Shown: positions 7,696 to 17,198, counted from the stretch's first letter. The stretch is 64,000 nt of DNA from Chania multitudinisentens RB-25 (GCF_000520015.2 NZ_CP007044.2:3720001-3784000); one strand, 5' to 3'. Made by a program: numbers and translations. Notes: generated by a model from the letters alone, not told the origin.

Positions 7696-9093
7696 TTACT
7701 TCTTCATGCTGCCAACCATCTCTTCTGGCCGCACCCATTCATCAAACTGTTGCTCAGTGAGATAGCCCAGAGTTAAAGCAGAAGCCTTTAAGGTCAGCCC
7801 TTGTTGATGAGCATGCTTAGCAATCTCTGCCGCCTTGTCGTAGCCGATATGAGTATTCAGAGCGGTTACCAACATCAGCGATTCATTCAGTAACTGGCTG
7901 ATACGCTCGCGATTTGGCTCAATTCCTACCGCACAATGCTGATTAAAACCCCGCATGCCATCGGCCAGTAAACGAACAGATTGCAGATAATTGTGGATCA
8001 CCAGCGGGCGGAATACGTTCAGCTCAAAGTTACCAGAAGCACCGCCGATATTCACCGCCACATCATTACCCAACACCTGCGCGCACAGCATGGTCATCGC
8101 TTCACACTGCGTCGGGTTAACTTTGCCCGGCATAATTGAGCTGCCCGGCTCATTTTCTGGAATGGCGATCTCGCCAATGCCACAGCGTGGGCCAGAGGCC
8201 AACCAGCGCACATCGTTGGCGATCTTCATCAATGACGCCGCCAATCCTTTCAACGCCCCGTGGCCATGCACCAAGGCATCGCAGGTCGCCAGGGCTTCAA
8301 ACTTGTTCGGGGCAGTGACAAAAGGTTGCCCAGTCAGTTCTGCCAGCTCTTGAGCCACCCGTACCGCATATTCTGGGTGCGTATTCAACCCGGTGCCTAC
8401 CGCCGTTCCCCCCAATGCCAACTCACAGAGATGCGGTATGCTGGCTTCGATATGTTTGAGATTGTAGGCCAGCATCGCTGCCCAGCCAGAGATCTCCTGG
8501 CCCAGCGTCAGCGGTGTGGCATCTTGCAGGTGAGTACGGCCAATTTTGACAATATCGTGGAAAGCGGCAGCTTTATCGCTCAACGTCTGGTGCAACAATT
8601 GCAACTCAGGCAGCAAGTGTTCACGTAACGCAATCACTGCCGCCACGTGCATGGCGGTTGGGAAAACGTCGTTCGAACTCTGGCTTTTATTAACGTCGTC
8701 GTTGGGATGCACCTTGCGCCCTTCACCGCGTTCGCCCCCTAATAACTCGCTAGCCCGGTTAGCCAGCACTTCGTTCATGTTCATGTTGCTTTGAGTACCA
8801 GAACCCGTTTGCCAGACCGACAGGGGAAATTCGTTGGCGTGCCGATCGGCTAGCACTTCATCAGCAGCCTGGATAATCGCGTTACCCCGCTCGGCAGGCA
8901 GCAACCCCAGATCTTTATTGACGCTGGCGGCGGCGCGTTTGGTCATCGCCAACGCATAAATCAGTGCCGGGGGCATTTTTTCAGAGGAAATACGAAAATG
9001 TTCTAGTGAACGCTGGGTCTGCGCACCCCAAAGTTGATCGGCCGCTACTTCGATGGGGCCCATAGAGTCTTTTTCAATACGAACGGTTGCCAT
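7696..9093 (-). CDS. fumC: Class II fumarate hydratase
   Basis: It interconverts fumarate and L-malate in the TCA cycle as an iron-free, oxidant-resistant cytosolic homotetramer. The 465 residues align end to end with E. coli FumC: an N-terminal KDSMGPIEV, TGSGTQSNMNMNEV, HPNDDVNKSQSSNDVFPTAM, GRTHLQDATPLTLGQEISGW, and the lyase signature GSSIMPGKVNPTQ around residue 317 with the catalytic serine. The ATG at 9093 is chosen over the longer frame on this match. No fumA lies beside it, unlike E. coli. It is divergent from manA, and a Fur-like box sits between them. Confidence 0.97.
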   Translation of the reverse strand: MATVRIEKDSMGPIEVAADQLWGAQTQRSLEHFRISSEKMPPALIYALAMTKRAAASVNKDLGLLPAERGNAIIQAADEVLADRHANEFPLSVWQTGSGTQSNMNMNEVLANRASELLGGERGEGRKVHPNDDVNKSQSSNDVFPTAMHVAAVIALREHLLPELQLLHQTLSDKAAAFHDIVKIGRTHLQDATPLTLGQEISGWAAMLAYNLKHIEASIPHLCELALGGTAVGTGLNTHPEYAVRVAQELAELTGQPFVTAPNKFEALATCDALVHGHGALKGLAASLMKIANDVRWLASGPRCGIGEIAIPENEPGSSIMPGKVNPTQCEAMTMLCAQVLGNDVAVNIGGASGNFELNVFRPLVIHNYLQSVRLLADGMRGFNQHCAVGIEPNRERISQLLNESLMLVTALNTHIGYDKAAEIAKHAHQQGLTLKASALTLGYLTEQQFDEWVRPEEMVGSMKK

Positions 9094-9176
9094 CACGATC
9101 TCCTTAGCACAATTCCTAAAATCAAAAGTCAATTCCAACGAGCCAATGCCCGTCAGCTAACCCCATCAGTATAGTG

Positions 9177-9191
9177 AGATAATAATTATTC
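9177..9191. promoter_or_regulatory. Fur-box-like site between fumC and manA
   Basis: A-GATAAT-A-ATTATT-C resembles the 7-1-7 Fur consensus TGATAAT-n-ATTATCA, matching 11 of 14 fixed positions. It lies 84 bases upstream of fumC. Iron-starvation induction of the iron-free fumarase would make sense, but this is a reading by eye. Confidence 0.4.
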
Positions 9192-9294
9192 GCATTAACA
9201 GCCTGAAAGATGCGCATTTTTAGCCATCTCTGCTTGCATGCATATTTTTCACATTGTTTACTTAGCGCAATCTTTTTTAAAGTGGGTAGTAATC

Positions 9295-10473
9295 ATGCAA
9301 AAAATGACCAATGCGATACAGAATTACGCATGGGGTAGCTCAGATGCTTTGACCAAACTGTATGGAATCGCTAACCCCAGTGGTAAACCGATGGCCGAAT
9401 TGTGGATGGGGGCTCACCCGAAAAGCAGTTCACAAGTGACAGATGCCGCCGGACAACTGCGCTCATTGCGTGATGTGATTGATGGAGATCTGCCGGGGCA
9501 ACTGGGTGCCAACGTGGCGCTGCGTTTTGGTGAACTGCCGTTCCTGTTTAAGGTGCTGTGTGCCGACCAACCGCTTTCTATCCAGGTTCACCCCAGCAAG
9601 CCTGCCGCAGAGGTCGGTTTTGCCAAAGAGAATGCGGCCGGTATTGCGCTTGATGCCGCAGAACGCAACTATAAAGATCCCAACCACAAACCGGAATTGG
9701 TGTTTGCTTTAACGCCTTTTCTGGCGATGAACGGCTTCCGTGAACTTACTGACATCGTTTCCCTGTTGCAGCCTCTCACCAATGCACATCATGACATCGT
9801 TACCTTCCTGCAACAGCCGGATACCACTCACCTGGCAACTCTGTTTGCCAGCCTGCTAGGTATGCATGGTGAACAAAAAGCACGGGCGCTGGCGGTATTA
9901 AAAGCGGCGCTGAACAACCAACAAGGCGAACCTTGGGACACTCTGCGCTTTATCGCCCGTTTTTACCCGGATGACAACGGCCTGTTCTCACCGCTGCTGT
10001 TGAACGTGGTCAAACTGGCACCGGGCGAAGCCATGTTCCTGTATGCCGAAACCCCGCATGCCTACCTGAACGGCGTAGCGCTGGAAGTCATGGCCAACTC
10101 GGACAACGTTTTGCGCGCGGGGCTGACGCCTAAGTTCATCGATATTCCTGAACTCTTGGCGAACCTGCAATTCCGTCCACAACCAGCGTCTGGCTTGCTG
10201 ACCCAGCCAGAAAAGCGGGGTAATGAGCTGTCTTTCCCGATCCCGGTCGATGATTTCGCGTTCTCTTTGCACGATCTTTCCCCCACGGTACAACCATTAG
10301 CGCAAAACAGCGCAGCCATTGTGTTCTGTGTGGCTGGTGAAGCGATCCTGGAAAAACACGGGCAACGGGTCATCTTACAACCCGGTGAATCCTGTTTTAT
10401 CGCCGCCGTTGAGTCACCGGTGCAGGTCAGCGGCGTTGGCCGCATTGCGCGGGTTTATACTAGATTGCCTTAA
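9295..10473 (+). CDS. manA: Mannose-6-phosphate isomerase
   Basis: A zinc enzyme interconverting mannose-6-phosphate and fructose-6-phosphate, used in mannose catabolism and GDP-mannose supply. The 392 residues match E. coli ManA throughout. The start at 9295 is fixed by MQKMTNAIQNYAWGS; the longer upstream frame is not conserved. Type I PMI motifs are present: ELWMGAHPKSSS, LSIQVHPSK (metal-binding His), DPNHKPELVFALTPF (Glu ligand) and YAETPHAYL near the active site. It is divergent from fumC and upstream of ydgA. Confidence 0.96.
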   Translation: MQKMTNAIQNYAWGSSDALTKLYGIANPSGKPMAELWMGAHPKSSSQVTDAAGQLRSLRDVIDGDLPGQLGANVALRFGELPFLFKVLCADQPLSIQVHPSKPAAEVGFAKENAAGIALDAAERNYKDPNHKPELVFALTPFLAMNGFRELTDIVSLLQPLTNAHHDIVTFLQQPDTTHLATLFASLLGMHGEQKARALAVLKAALNNQQGEPWDTLRFIARFYPDDNGLFSPLLLNVVKLAPGEAMFLYAETPHAYLNGVALEVMANSDNVLRAGLTPKFIDIPELLANLQFRPQPASGLLTQPEKRGNELSFPIPVDDFAFSLHDLSPTVQPLAQNSAAIVFCVAGEAILEKHGQRVILQPGESCFIAAVESPVQVSGVGRIARVYTRLP

Positions 10474-10568
10474 ATATCAGCAAAATTAAGCAAATGTGTT
10501 GCTAAAATGCGTAGATTGCCTCCACAATTAACCGCTTGCAGCTATATTTGCAGGCACAATTTGCCCAT

Positions 10569-10588
10569 CCATCTATCTGAATAGATGG
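10569..10588 (+). promoter_or_regulatory. Hairpin in the ydgA leader
   Basis: CCATCTAT-CTGA-ATAGATGG forms a perfect 8-base stem with a 4-base loop, 26 bases before the ydgA start. There is no T-run directly after it, so it is more likely an mRNA leader structure or operator than a terminator. Confidence 0.35.
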
Positions 10589-10614
10589 TTTAAGAAAAAA
10601 GGATGAACAGAGCT

Positions 10615-12171
10615 ATGAAAAAATCGTTAGTCGCTGTCAGCGTCATTGTGGTTCTTGGCGCAGCTTGGGCCGGAGCCTCATGGCACACTGGCAAACTGAT
10701 CGAGCAACGGATGGGTGAAATGGTGGATAACGCCAATAGCCAGTTGAAAACCTACCTACCTCAGTTTGGGCTCAAACTGAGCTATGAAAATTATCAGCGT
10801 GGGATTTTCAGCAGCCAGATCCGCTACGTGCTTCGTTCCGACGACGCGGTTACGTCTGACAGTTCGTTGTTGAAAGCCGGTGAAGAAGTGGCATTTCTGG
10901 AAACCGTCTCTCACGGTCCGTTACCTATTGCCCAATTGAAAAGATTCAATCTGATCCCGAGTCTGGCCTCAATACATACCGAGCTGGAAAATACACCGAA
11001 AGTCAAAGCCCTGTTTGATATCACCAACGGCAAATCCCTGTTCACCGCTGAGACACGCATTGCCTATAGCGGTGACACCTCTTCGGCGATCGACGTGATC
11101 CCGATTGACTATCAAAAAGACAAGTCCACGCTGAAATTCAGCGGAGCAACCTTTGACGCAGACATCGGCCGCGATCTGCAAACCATGGTGTTGAACGGCA
11201 ACAGCGACAGTACCACCATCAGCGGCCTGAACCAGCTCGGCCAGCTTGAACAAGTCACGCTGCAAGGGTTGACGCTGAAAAGCGACGCTCGCAAAGGCCA
11301 GTTCGACATCAGCCTGGGTGAACAAACGCTGGGGCTGAAACAGGTAAAAGTCACTATTGACGGTAAAGAGACCGTGTCCCTGGAAGACGTTGCTATGGGC
11401 AGCTTGCTTGATGAAAAAGGCACCAAGCTGAATGGTGCGTTTGATTACACTCTTGGAGCTATGAAAATCATGGGTAACGATTTCGGCTCTGGTAAATTAT
11501 TGCTGAAAATCGATAATCTGGATGGCAACGCACTGAAAACGTTCGCCGAAAATTACAATCAGCAAGCGATGGCGATGCTGCAACAGTCAGAAACGATGAA
11601 TCCTATCGCCTACCAGGAGAAAACCGCCGAAATACTGGCGCAGAACCTGCTCTTGTTGCTGAAAGGCAACCCAACCATCAGCATCGCTCCGCTAAGCTGG
11701 AAAAACAGCAAAGGTGAAAGTACCTTTACGCTGAACCTGGATCTGCTCGAACCCACCCAAGCCGCTGCCCCGGCAGCTAGCCTGGATCAACTGCTGGGCC
11801 AATCAGTGAAAAAACTGGACGCTGTTCTGACTATTCCAACGGCTATGGCAGCAGAAACCGTGGCGCAGGCGGTGCAGTTGCAGGGCTATAGTGCCGAAGA
11901 GGCACAAAAGATAGCCCAGCAACAGATACAGAGCCTGGCAACCACCGGCCAGATGTTCCAACTCACCACGCTGAAAGATGATGTGATCAGCAGCACCTTC
12001 CGTTATAGCGATAACCAGATTGAGCTGAACGGCAAAAAGATGTCGCCGCAGGATTTCGCAGGTCTGTTCAGTATGTTAGGCCTGGCTCCAGCAGCCCCAG
12101 CGCCAGCCGGGCAAGATAACGCTCCCGCACAGGGCGGCGCTATTCCAGACCAACCAACGCTGGAACAATAA
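10615..12171 (+). CDS. ydgA: YdgA family protein (DUF945)
   Basis: A 518-residue envelope protein of uncertain function. It matches E. coli YdgA from MKKSLVAVSVIVV, so the ATG at 10615 is preferred to the one at 10603. A single N-terminal membrane anchor (residues 4-24) is followed by a large periplasmic DUF945 domain; conserved pieces include YENYQRGIFSSQI, ISIAPLSWKNSKGEST and a C-terminal NGKKMSPQDF. The C-terminus ends in a Pro/Ala-rich tail. It lies downstream of manA as in E. coli and is followed by a strong hairpin. Confidence 0.93.
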   Translation: MKKSLVAVSVIVVLGAAWAGASWHTGKLIEQRMGEMVDNANSQLKTYLPQFGLKLSYENYQRGIFSSQIRYVLRSDDAVTSDSSLLKAGEEVAFLETVSHGPLPIAQLKRFNLIPSLASIHTELENTPKVKALFDITNGKSLFTAETRIAYSGDTSSAIDVIPIDYQKDKSTLKFSGATFDADIGRDLQTMVLNGNSDSTTISGLNQLGQLEQVTLQGLTLKSDARKGQFDISLGEQTLGLKQVKVTIDGKETVSLEDVAMGSLLDEKGTKLNGAFDYTLGAMKIMGNDFGSGKLLLKIDNLDGNALKTFAENYNQQAMAMLQQSETMNPIAYQEKTAEILAQNLLLLLKGNPTISIAPLSWKNSKGESTFTLNLDLLEPTQAAAPAASLDQLLGQSVKKLDAVLTIPTAMAAETVAQAVQLQGYSAEEAQKIAQQQIQSLATTGQMFQLTTLKDDVISSTFRYSDNQIELNGKKMSPQDFAGLFSMLGLAPAAPAPAGQDNAPAQGGAIPDQPTLEQ

Positions 12172-12180
12172 AACGTCACC

Positions 12181-12207
12181 TCTGGGGCCAATTAACTTGG
12201 CCCCAGA
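12181..12207. terminator. Terminator between ydgA and the serine hydrolase
   Basis: TCTGGGGCCAA and TTGGCCCCAGA form an 11-base stem with a 5-base loop between convergent genes. On the minus strand it is followed by a T-rich stretch, so it may serve both sides. Confidence 0.7.
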
Positions 12208-12216
12208 ATATATCCA

Positions 12217-13374
12217 TTACTCCCCTTGGGCATAAACTGCATCGCGAACCTGTAAAGGGTACAAGCCGCTCATCCCCTCAAACGCCGTATTGGTCAGTGC
12301 TACAACGCTCAATTGCTCAATGGGATCGTAAAACCAGCTATGCCCGTATACGCCCCCCCACTGCATCGTGCCGTTATGCTGCGGTGTCCCAGCCAGTTCT
12401 GCATCCACCAATACCGCTCCGCCAAAACCAAATCCCCAGCCAGGCCCCTGAACCTCTGCTTCAGCTCCGACGTGCGGCATACGCATCAACGCAGCGGTTT
12501 CTGGCTGTAAAACCCCCATGCTGCCGCTGCGTAACACTTCCAACAGCCGTAATACATCATCAGAATCCCCCACCATCCCGGCACCGCCTGAAGGATAGGC
12601 ATTACGATCGCCAGCGCGGGAAGGAGCAAATTCCACATCAAAACCAAATGGTTCGGGTAAGGTCAGCAAAATGCCGTCATGCATCGGAAGTGGGAGCGGT
12701 TCAGCCTGGTAATAAGCGGTGGCCAGATTGCTGCCATCCTCAGTATAAAAACCGGTATTACGCAACCCCAACGGCTGGCTGACCCATTCAGCAAATAGTT
12801 GCGGTAGTGCCATCCCCGCAGCCTGTTCCAACACAGCTCCCAGCACATCAATAGCCAATGAATAACTGAATGTGCTTCCCGGCTCTGCCTGTAGCGGCGC
12901 CTCTGCCAACCGGCACAGGTTTTGTTCCAGCGTCAAAGTAGACGCTTCCATGCCATCATGAATGCCCAAACGATGATAAGGCCCGTCTATCGGTTGCTTG
13001 AAGCGGTAATCCAGCCCGGCGGTGTGGGTCAATAAATGACGGATACGGATTTCCGGCTGCCGCCCATCGGCCAGCTTGGGAGTAAACCATGGCAACCAAC
13101 GGCTGACGGGATCGTCAAGATCGAGCCGCTGTTGTTCCACCATGCGCATTGCCGCCAGTGTGATATAAGGTTTGGAAACCGAAGACAGCCGAAACTGGCT
13201 GTTCCGCCGCATTGGGCGCAGCTGTTCACGATCGGCATAACCGCTGGCTCCGGCATAAATCACCTCACCCTGCTGTGCAACCAAAACTACGCTGCCGACA
13301 ATACGCCCTTCGGATATTGCCTGTTGATTAACCTTTTCTATTCGCTGTGCCAATGCCTGATTCATTACCGTCAT
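12217..13374 (-). CDS. Serine hydrolase, beta-lactamase/esterase (EstB-like) family
   Basis: A 385-residue class C beta-lactamase-fold hydrolase without a signal peptide, so probably a cytosolic esterase or peptidase. It has the SxxK motif in FRLSSVSKPYITLA, a Tyr-Ser variant of YxN in FSYSLAIDVLG, and GHSW near the C-terminus in the position of the K/H-T-G motif. The ATG at 13374 follows AAAGGAG. It is divergent from a LysR gene that probably regulates it. The substrate is not apparent. It should not be read as an antibiotic-resistance enzyme on this evidence. Confidence 0.85.
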   Translation of the reverse strand: MTVMNQALAQRIEKVNQQAISEGRIVGSVVLVAQQGEVIYAGASGYADREQLRPMRRNSQFRLSSVSKPYITLAAMRMVEQQRLDLDDPVSRWLPWFTPKLADGRQPEIRIRHLLTHTAGLDYRFKQPIDGPYHRLGIHDGMEASTLTLEQNLCRLAEAPLQAEPGSTFSYSLAIDVLGAVLEQAAGMALPQLFAEWVSQPLGLRNTGFYTEDGSNLATAYYQAEPLPLPMHDGILLTLPEPFGFDVEFAPSRAGDRNAYPSGGAGMVGDSDDVLRLLEVLRSGSMGVLQPETAALMRMPHVGAEAEVQGPGWGFGFGGAVLVDAELAGTPQHNGTMQWGGVYGHSWFYDPIEQLSVVALTNTAFEGMSGLYPLQVRDAVYAQGE

Positions 13375-13419
13375 TTTGCTCTCCTTTAGCCGTAATGGAG
13401 TCAGTTTAAAGTTTTCACT

Positions 13420-13446
13420 ATTAAATAAAATACGGTAAAATTTAAT
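13420..13446. promoter_or_regulatory. Inverted repeat ATTAAAT-N13-ATTTAAT
   Basis: A 7-base inverted repeat with a 13-base spacer lies between the divergent hydrolase and LysR genes, where a LysR-type operator is expected. AT-richness lowers its weight. Confidence 0.35.
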
Positions 13447-13473
13447 GCATCATTAAGCTGTGGTTATTTATCG

Positions 13474-14391
13474 ATGAGCTCATTGTTGCAGTTACTGCCG
13501 TTTTTTGAAGCCGTTGCCAGGTTGGGGAGCTTTACTCAGGCAGCCAATTATTTAGGTGTCACGCCCCCTGCGGTTTCTCAAAACATTCAGGCACTGGAGG
13601 CTCGCCTGGGTGTTCGTCTGTTCAACCGCACCAGCCGCTCGGTACGCCTGAGCGATGAAGGCCAGATGTTTTACCAGAAAGTGGCCCCGGCCATGAACCA
13701 AATTGACATCGCGGCAGAAGACGCCCGCGCTTTGCATGGCAAACCGGCCGGGCTCTTGCGCATCACTCTGCCACAGTTGGCAGCCTCTATGCAGGTGATG
13801 CCACATCTGGCCGAGTTTCACGAAAGATACCCTGAGATCCAACTGGAACTGTTTACCGATGACCGTTTTTCCGATCTGGTATTAGATAATTTTGATGCTG
13901 GGATCCGTATGTATCATATGCTGCAAAAGGATATGATCGCCGTTCCTATCGACCATGGCCTACAACGAGTCTCACTGGCTTCCCCCGCTTATCTCGCACG
14001 CTACGGTGAACCACTGACACCACAGGATTTATTGCAGCATCATTGCCTGCGTTACCGTTTCCCCGGTAGTGGGAAACTTGAGCCCTGGTATTTCCGCACT
14101 GCGGGAGAACATCTGGCGCTGGAGGTAAATGGGCCGTTGATTTTTAACGAGAATCGGCTGATTAAAGACGCCGCCGTGGCCGGATTAGGGATTACCCAAT
14201 GCTTTCGCAGCGCGGTACAACCCGAACTGGAGAGTGGACAACTGGTAGAGATCCTACAGAGCTATAGCAGCGATATCCCCGGCTTCTTCATCTATTTTCC
14301 CACTGGCCGCCACATGTCGCTCAAGCTGCGGGTGTTCATTGATTTCATGCGGGAAAAACGCGTGCCGCTGCTCACGCCGAACCCCGTTTGA
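13474..14391 (+). CDS. LysR-family transcriptional regulator
   Basis: A 305-residue LTTR. The winged HTH spans residues 1-60 (FFEAVARLGSFTQAANYLGV, TPPAVSQNIQALEARLGV, RLFNRTSRSVRLSDEG), followed by a LysR substrate-binding domain of the CrgA/DmlR-like group (LLRITLPQLAASMQVMPHLA). It is divergent from the serine hydrolase at 12217-13374, the usual arrangement for an LTTR and its target. Its 3' end overlaps the convergent malI gene by 20 bases. The inducer is unknown. Confidence 0.88.
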   Translation: MSSLLQLLPFFEAVARLGSFTQAANYLGVTPPAVSQNIQALEARLGVRLFNRTSRSVRLSDEGQMFYQKVAPAMNQIDIAAEDARALHGKPAGLLRITLPQLAASMQVMPHLAEFHERYPEIQLELFTDDRFSDLVLDNFDAGIRMYHMLQKDMIAVPIDHGLQRVSLASPAYLARYGEPLTPQDLLQHHCLRYRFPGSGKLEPWYFRTAGEHLALEVNGPLIFNENRLIKDAAVAGLGITQCFRSAVQPELESGQLVEILQSYSSDIPGFFIYFPTGRHMSLKLRVFIDFMREKRVPLLTPNPV

Positions 14392-15403
14392 TCAGGGTGG
14401 GTGCCAGAATCACATTCTGCGGAGCTAACGAACTATCCGTAATACGTTGCAACAGCCGCGTTGCCGCACTGCGCCCCACTTCGCGGGCTGAACTGGAGAC
14501 AAACGTCAGCGCCGGTTCAGTCAGTTCAGCTTCCGGCACATCACCAAAACCGATCAGCGCCACCTGCTGAGCATAGAAGCTGTCCACCCCTTCCGAACCG
14601 ATGCTGCGGCCACTGCGCACAATGCCGAAATAAGCCCCCAAAGCCACCGATGCTTTGTGACACACCAGCGCACTGATATTGGGATACTGACGCAACAGAT
14701 TTTCGGCTGCTTCTGCCGCTGAACGTTGATGACAATCACACTCCACGATCCACTCAGCGCGGAACGGCAGGCCGTATTGCACCAGCGTGGCACAAAAACC
14801 CCCCAAGCGTTCGGCCCGCGTCAGGGAATCGCTTTGCCCACCGAGGTAAGCAATCTGGCTGTGGCCGCGCTTGATCAGGAATTCGGTCGCCATCTTCGCC
14901 GCCTGCATATTATCTGGCCGCACCACATCAACGCCTTCCAGACCATTGGAACGTGCCGCGCAGACCAGCGGAACCCCCTGTTCTTCGGCTTTCTCTTTCA
15001 GGCCATTGACCGAACGCACGCCGCCCGCCAGCACCATACCGTCAACGCCTTGGGCCAATAACGTGTCGAAACAGCGCATCAACCCTTTACCCTCACGCCC
15101 ACTTTGGGCCAGAAACAACACTTTGCCATGTTCTTCCAACACTTCACTCAACCCGGCGGTCATTTCGGCATAAAACGGTTCACAGATATCACGCAGGATC
15201 AGCCCAATCACGCCAGACTCACCGCCGCGCAGCGTAGCGGCCTGACGGTTGCGGATATACCCCAACTGTTCAATCGCCTGGTTCACCCGCGTCATGGTGG
15301 TGGGAGAAATACGTCCTTTGCCGCTCAACACCAGAGAAACCGTGGTAACAGATACCTCAGCCAATTGTGCAACGTCGGTGATGGTGATCTTTTTGATGGT
15401 CAT
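14372..15403 (-). CDS. malI: Maltose regulon repressor MalI
   Basis: A LacI/GalR-family repressor of malXY, 343 residues. The start at 15403 is chosen because MTIKKITITDVAQLAEVSVT is the family N-terminus; the longer frame is not conserved. The LacI-type HTH and hinge (TTVSLVLSGKGRISPTTMTR, LGYIRNRQAATLRGG) are followed by a periplasmic-binding-protein-like sensor domain (VIGLILRDICEPFYAEM). It is divergent from malX. Two identical TAAAACGTTTTA cores between them are the expected MalI operators, so it should repress both itself and malXY. Confidence 0.95.
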   Translation of the reverse strand: MTIKKITITDVAQLAEVSVTTVSLVLSGKGRISPTTMTRVNQAIEQLGYIRNRQAATLRGGESGVIGLILRDICEPFYAEMTAGLSEVLEEHGKVLFLAQSGREGKGLMRCFDTLLAQGVDGMVLAGGVRSVNGLKEKAEEQGVPLVCAARSNGLEGVDVVRPDNMQAAKMATEFLIKRGHSQIAYLGGQSDSLTRAERLGGFCATLVQYGLPFRAEWIVECDCHQRSAAEAAENLLRQYPNISALVCHKASVALGAYFGIVRSGRSIGSEGVDSFYAQQVALIGFGDVPEAELTEPALTFVSSSAREVGRSAATRLLQRITDSSLAPQNVILAPTLIKRGSA

Positions 15404-15458
15404 AACCTCTGAAAAACAATGATCCGGCAACAAAGGGTATACCGAATATCTTTCTTCG

Positions 15459-15472
15459 GTAAAACGTTTTAC
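15459..15472. promoter_or_regulatory. MalI operator, malI side
   Basis: GTAAAACGTTTTAC is a perfect 14-base palindrome, 55 bases upstream of malI. It matches the E. coli MalI operator core (AAAACGTTTT). Confidence 0.85.
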
Positions 15473-15536
15473 TGACATTTCTATTGTCGCCGCAAAACGT
15501 GGTTAATAATTGTGATTAGTGGCGCATTTTTGCGAG

Positions 15537-15551
15537 GTAAAACGTTTTATC
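15537..15551. promoter_or_regulatory. MalI operator, malX side
   Basis: GTAAAACGTTTTATC shares the 12-base core with the site at 15459 and lies 60 bases upstream of malX. A half-conserved CRP-like site, TGTGA-N6-GCGCA (15511-15526), lies just before it. Confidence 0.85.
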
Positions 15552-15611
15552 TTATTTTTACCTAAACTGGGTACACAATATTGCATGCTTTTTCGCCAGG
15601 AGTCGTCGGTT

Positions 15612-17198
15612 ATGCCAGCGTCTAAAAAACAAAAAATTACGCTTTGGGAGTTTTTCCAAAGCCTGGGCAAGACATTTATGCTGCCCGTCGCGCTACTTTC
15701 ATTCTGCGGCATCATGCTGGGGATTGGCAGTTCCTTAAGCAGCCGTGATGTGATCACCCTGCTGCCGTTTATTGGTCATCCGATCTTCCAGCTGATTTTC
15801 ACCTGGATGAGCAAAATCGGTTCGTTTGCTTTCAGCTTCCTGCCGGTAATGTTCGCCATTGCCATTCCGCTAGGTATGGCGCGCGAGAATAAAGGCGTCG
15901 CCGCATTCTCCGGTTTTGTTGGCTTTGCGGTGCTGAACTTGGCCACCAACTTCTACCTGACCACCACGGGTGTGCTGCCCAGCACCGATCCGTTGGTGCT
16001 GAAAGCCAATAACATCCAGAACATCCTGGGAATTCAGTCTATCGACACCGGTATCCTCGGGGCAGTAATCGTCGGTATCATCGTTTATCTGCTACATGAG
16101 CGTTACAACACCATCCGCCTGCCGGATGCGCTGGCGTTCTTCGGCGGCACCCGCTTTGTGCCTATCGTCACCACCGTAGTGCTGGGCCTGTGTGGCTTGG
16201 TGATCCCACTGATTTGGCCATGGTTCGCTGCCGGTATCAACGGCCTGGGCCGGATGATCAACGGGGCGGGTATCTTCGGGCCAATGATTTTCGGCTCCGG
16301 CGAGCGTCTGTTATTGCCGTTTGGTTTGCACCATATTCTGGTTGCGCTGATCCGTTTCACCGAAGCGGGCGGTACGATGGATGTCTGTGGCCGCGAAGTC
16401 AGCGGTGCGTTGACCATTTTCCAGGCTCAGCTTTCTTGCCCAACCACTCAAGGTTTTGCTGAAAGCGCTACCCGCTTCCTGTCGCAAGGGAAAATGCCTG
16501 CTTTCCTCGGGGGCCTGCCAGGGGCTGCCTTAGCGATGTATCACTGTGCCAAGCCAGAGAATCGGCACAAAATCAAAGGGCTGTTGATTTCCGGTGTGGT
16601 CGCCTGCGTGGTGGGTGGTACCACTGAACCGATCGAATTCCTGTTCCTGTTCGTTGCCCCTTTCCTGTACCTGATCCATGCCGTCCTCACCGGTCTGGGC
16701 TTTACCGTGATGGCTCTGCTGGGCGTCACTATCGGCAATACCGACGGTAACGTTATTGATTTCGTGGTGTTTGGTATTCTGCACGGTACTGCCACCAAGT
16801 GGTATCTGGTGCCGATCGTCGCTGCTATCTGGTTCGCAGCCTATTACGCCATCTTCCGTTTCTCTATTCAGCGCTTTAACATCAACACGCCGGGCCGTGA
16901 AACTGAAACCGCCGCGGCGCAAAGCGCACCGATCGGTGCCATTGGTAAATCCGGTTATAACGTTCCGGCGATCCTGGCTGCGTTAGGGGGTAAAGACAAC
17001 ATCGTCTCGCTGGATAACTGTATTACCCGCCTGCGTATGTCGGTCAACGATATGAGCAAAGTGGATGCCGCTGCGCTGAAAGCCAACCGAGCTATTGGTG
17101 TTGTTCATCTTAACGAACATAATCTACAAGTCGTGATTGGCCCGCAGGTACAATCGGTGAAAGATGAATTAGACTCATTGATAGCTACAACCGCATAA
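15612..17198 (+). CDS. malX: PTS maltose/glucose-specific enzyme IICB
   Basis: A 528-residue phosphotransferase permease that imports and phosphorylates glucose-type sugars. The start at 15612 is set by AGGAG nine bases upstream and by the match to E. coli MalX from KITLWEFFQSLGKTFMLPVA. The EIIC domain (about 1-420) has GSGERLLLPFGLHHILVALI and GGTTEPIEFLFLF. The EIIB domain is C-terminal, with the phosphocysteine Cys470 in SLDNCITRLRMS. It forms an operon with malY and is controlled by MalI. Confidence 0.95.
   Translation: MPASKKQKITLWEFFQSLGKTFMLPVALLSFCGIMLGIGSSLSSRDVITLLPFIGHPIFQLIFTWMSKIGSFAFSFLPVMFAIAIPLGMARENKGVAAFSGFVGFAVLNLATNFYLTTTGVLPSTDPLVLKANNIQNILGIQSIDTGILGAVIVGIIVYLLHERYNTIRLPDALAFFGGTRFVPIVTTVVLGLCGLVIPLIWPWFAAGINGLGRMINGAGIFGPMIFGSGERLLLPFGLHHILVALIRFTEAGGTMDVCGREVSGALTIFQAQLSCPTTQGFAESATRFLSQGKMPAFLGGLPGAALAMYHCAKPENRHKIKGLLISGVVACVVGGTTEPIEFLFLFVAPFLYLIHAVLTGLGFTVMALLGVTIGNTDGNVIDFVVFGILHGTATKWYLVPIVAAIWFAAYYAIFRFSIQRFNINTPGRETETAAAQSAPIGAIGKSGYNVPAILAALGGKDNIVSLDNCITRLRMSVNDMSKVDAAALKANRAIGVVHLNEHNLQVVIGPQVQSVKDELDSLIATTA

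Noticed and set aside
12217..13374. Serine hydrolase as an AmpC beta-lactamase
   Set aside because: No signal peptide, a YSL variant in place of YxN, and an EstB-like layout; esterase or peptidase is more likely.
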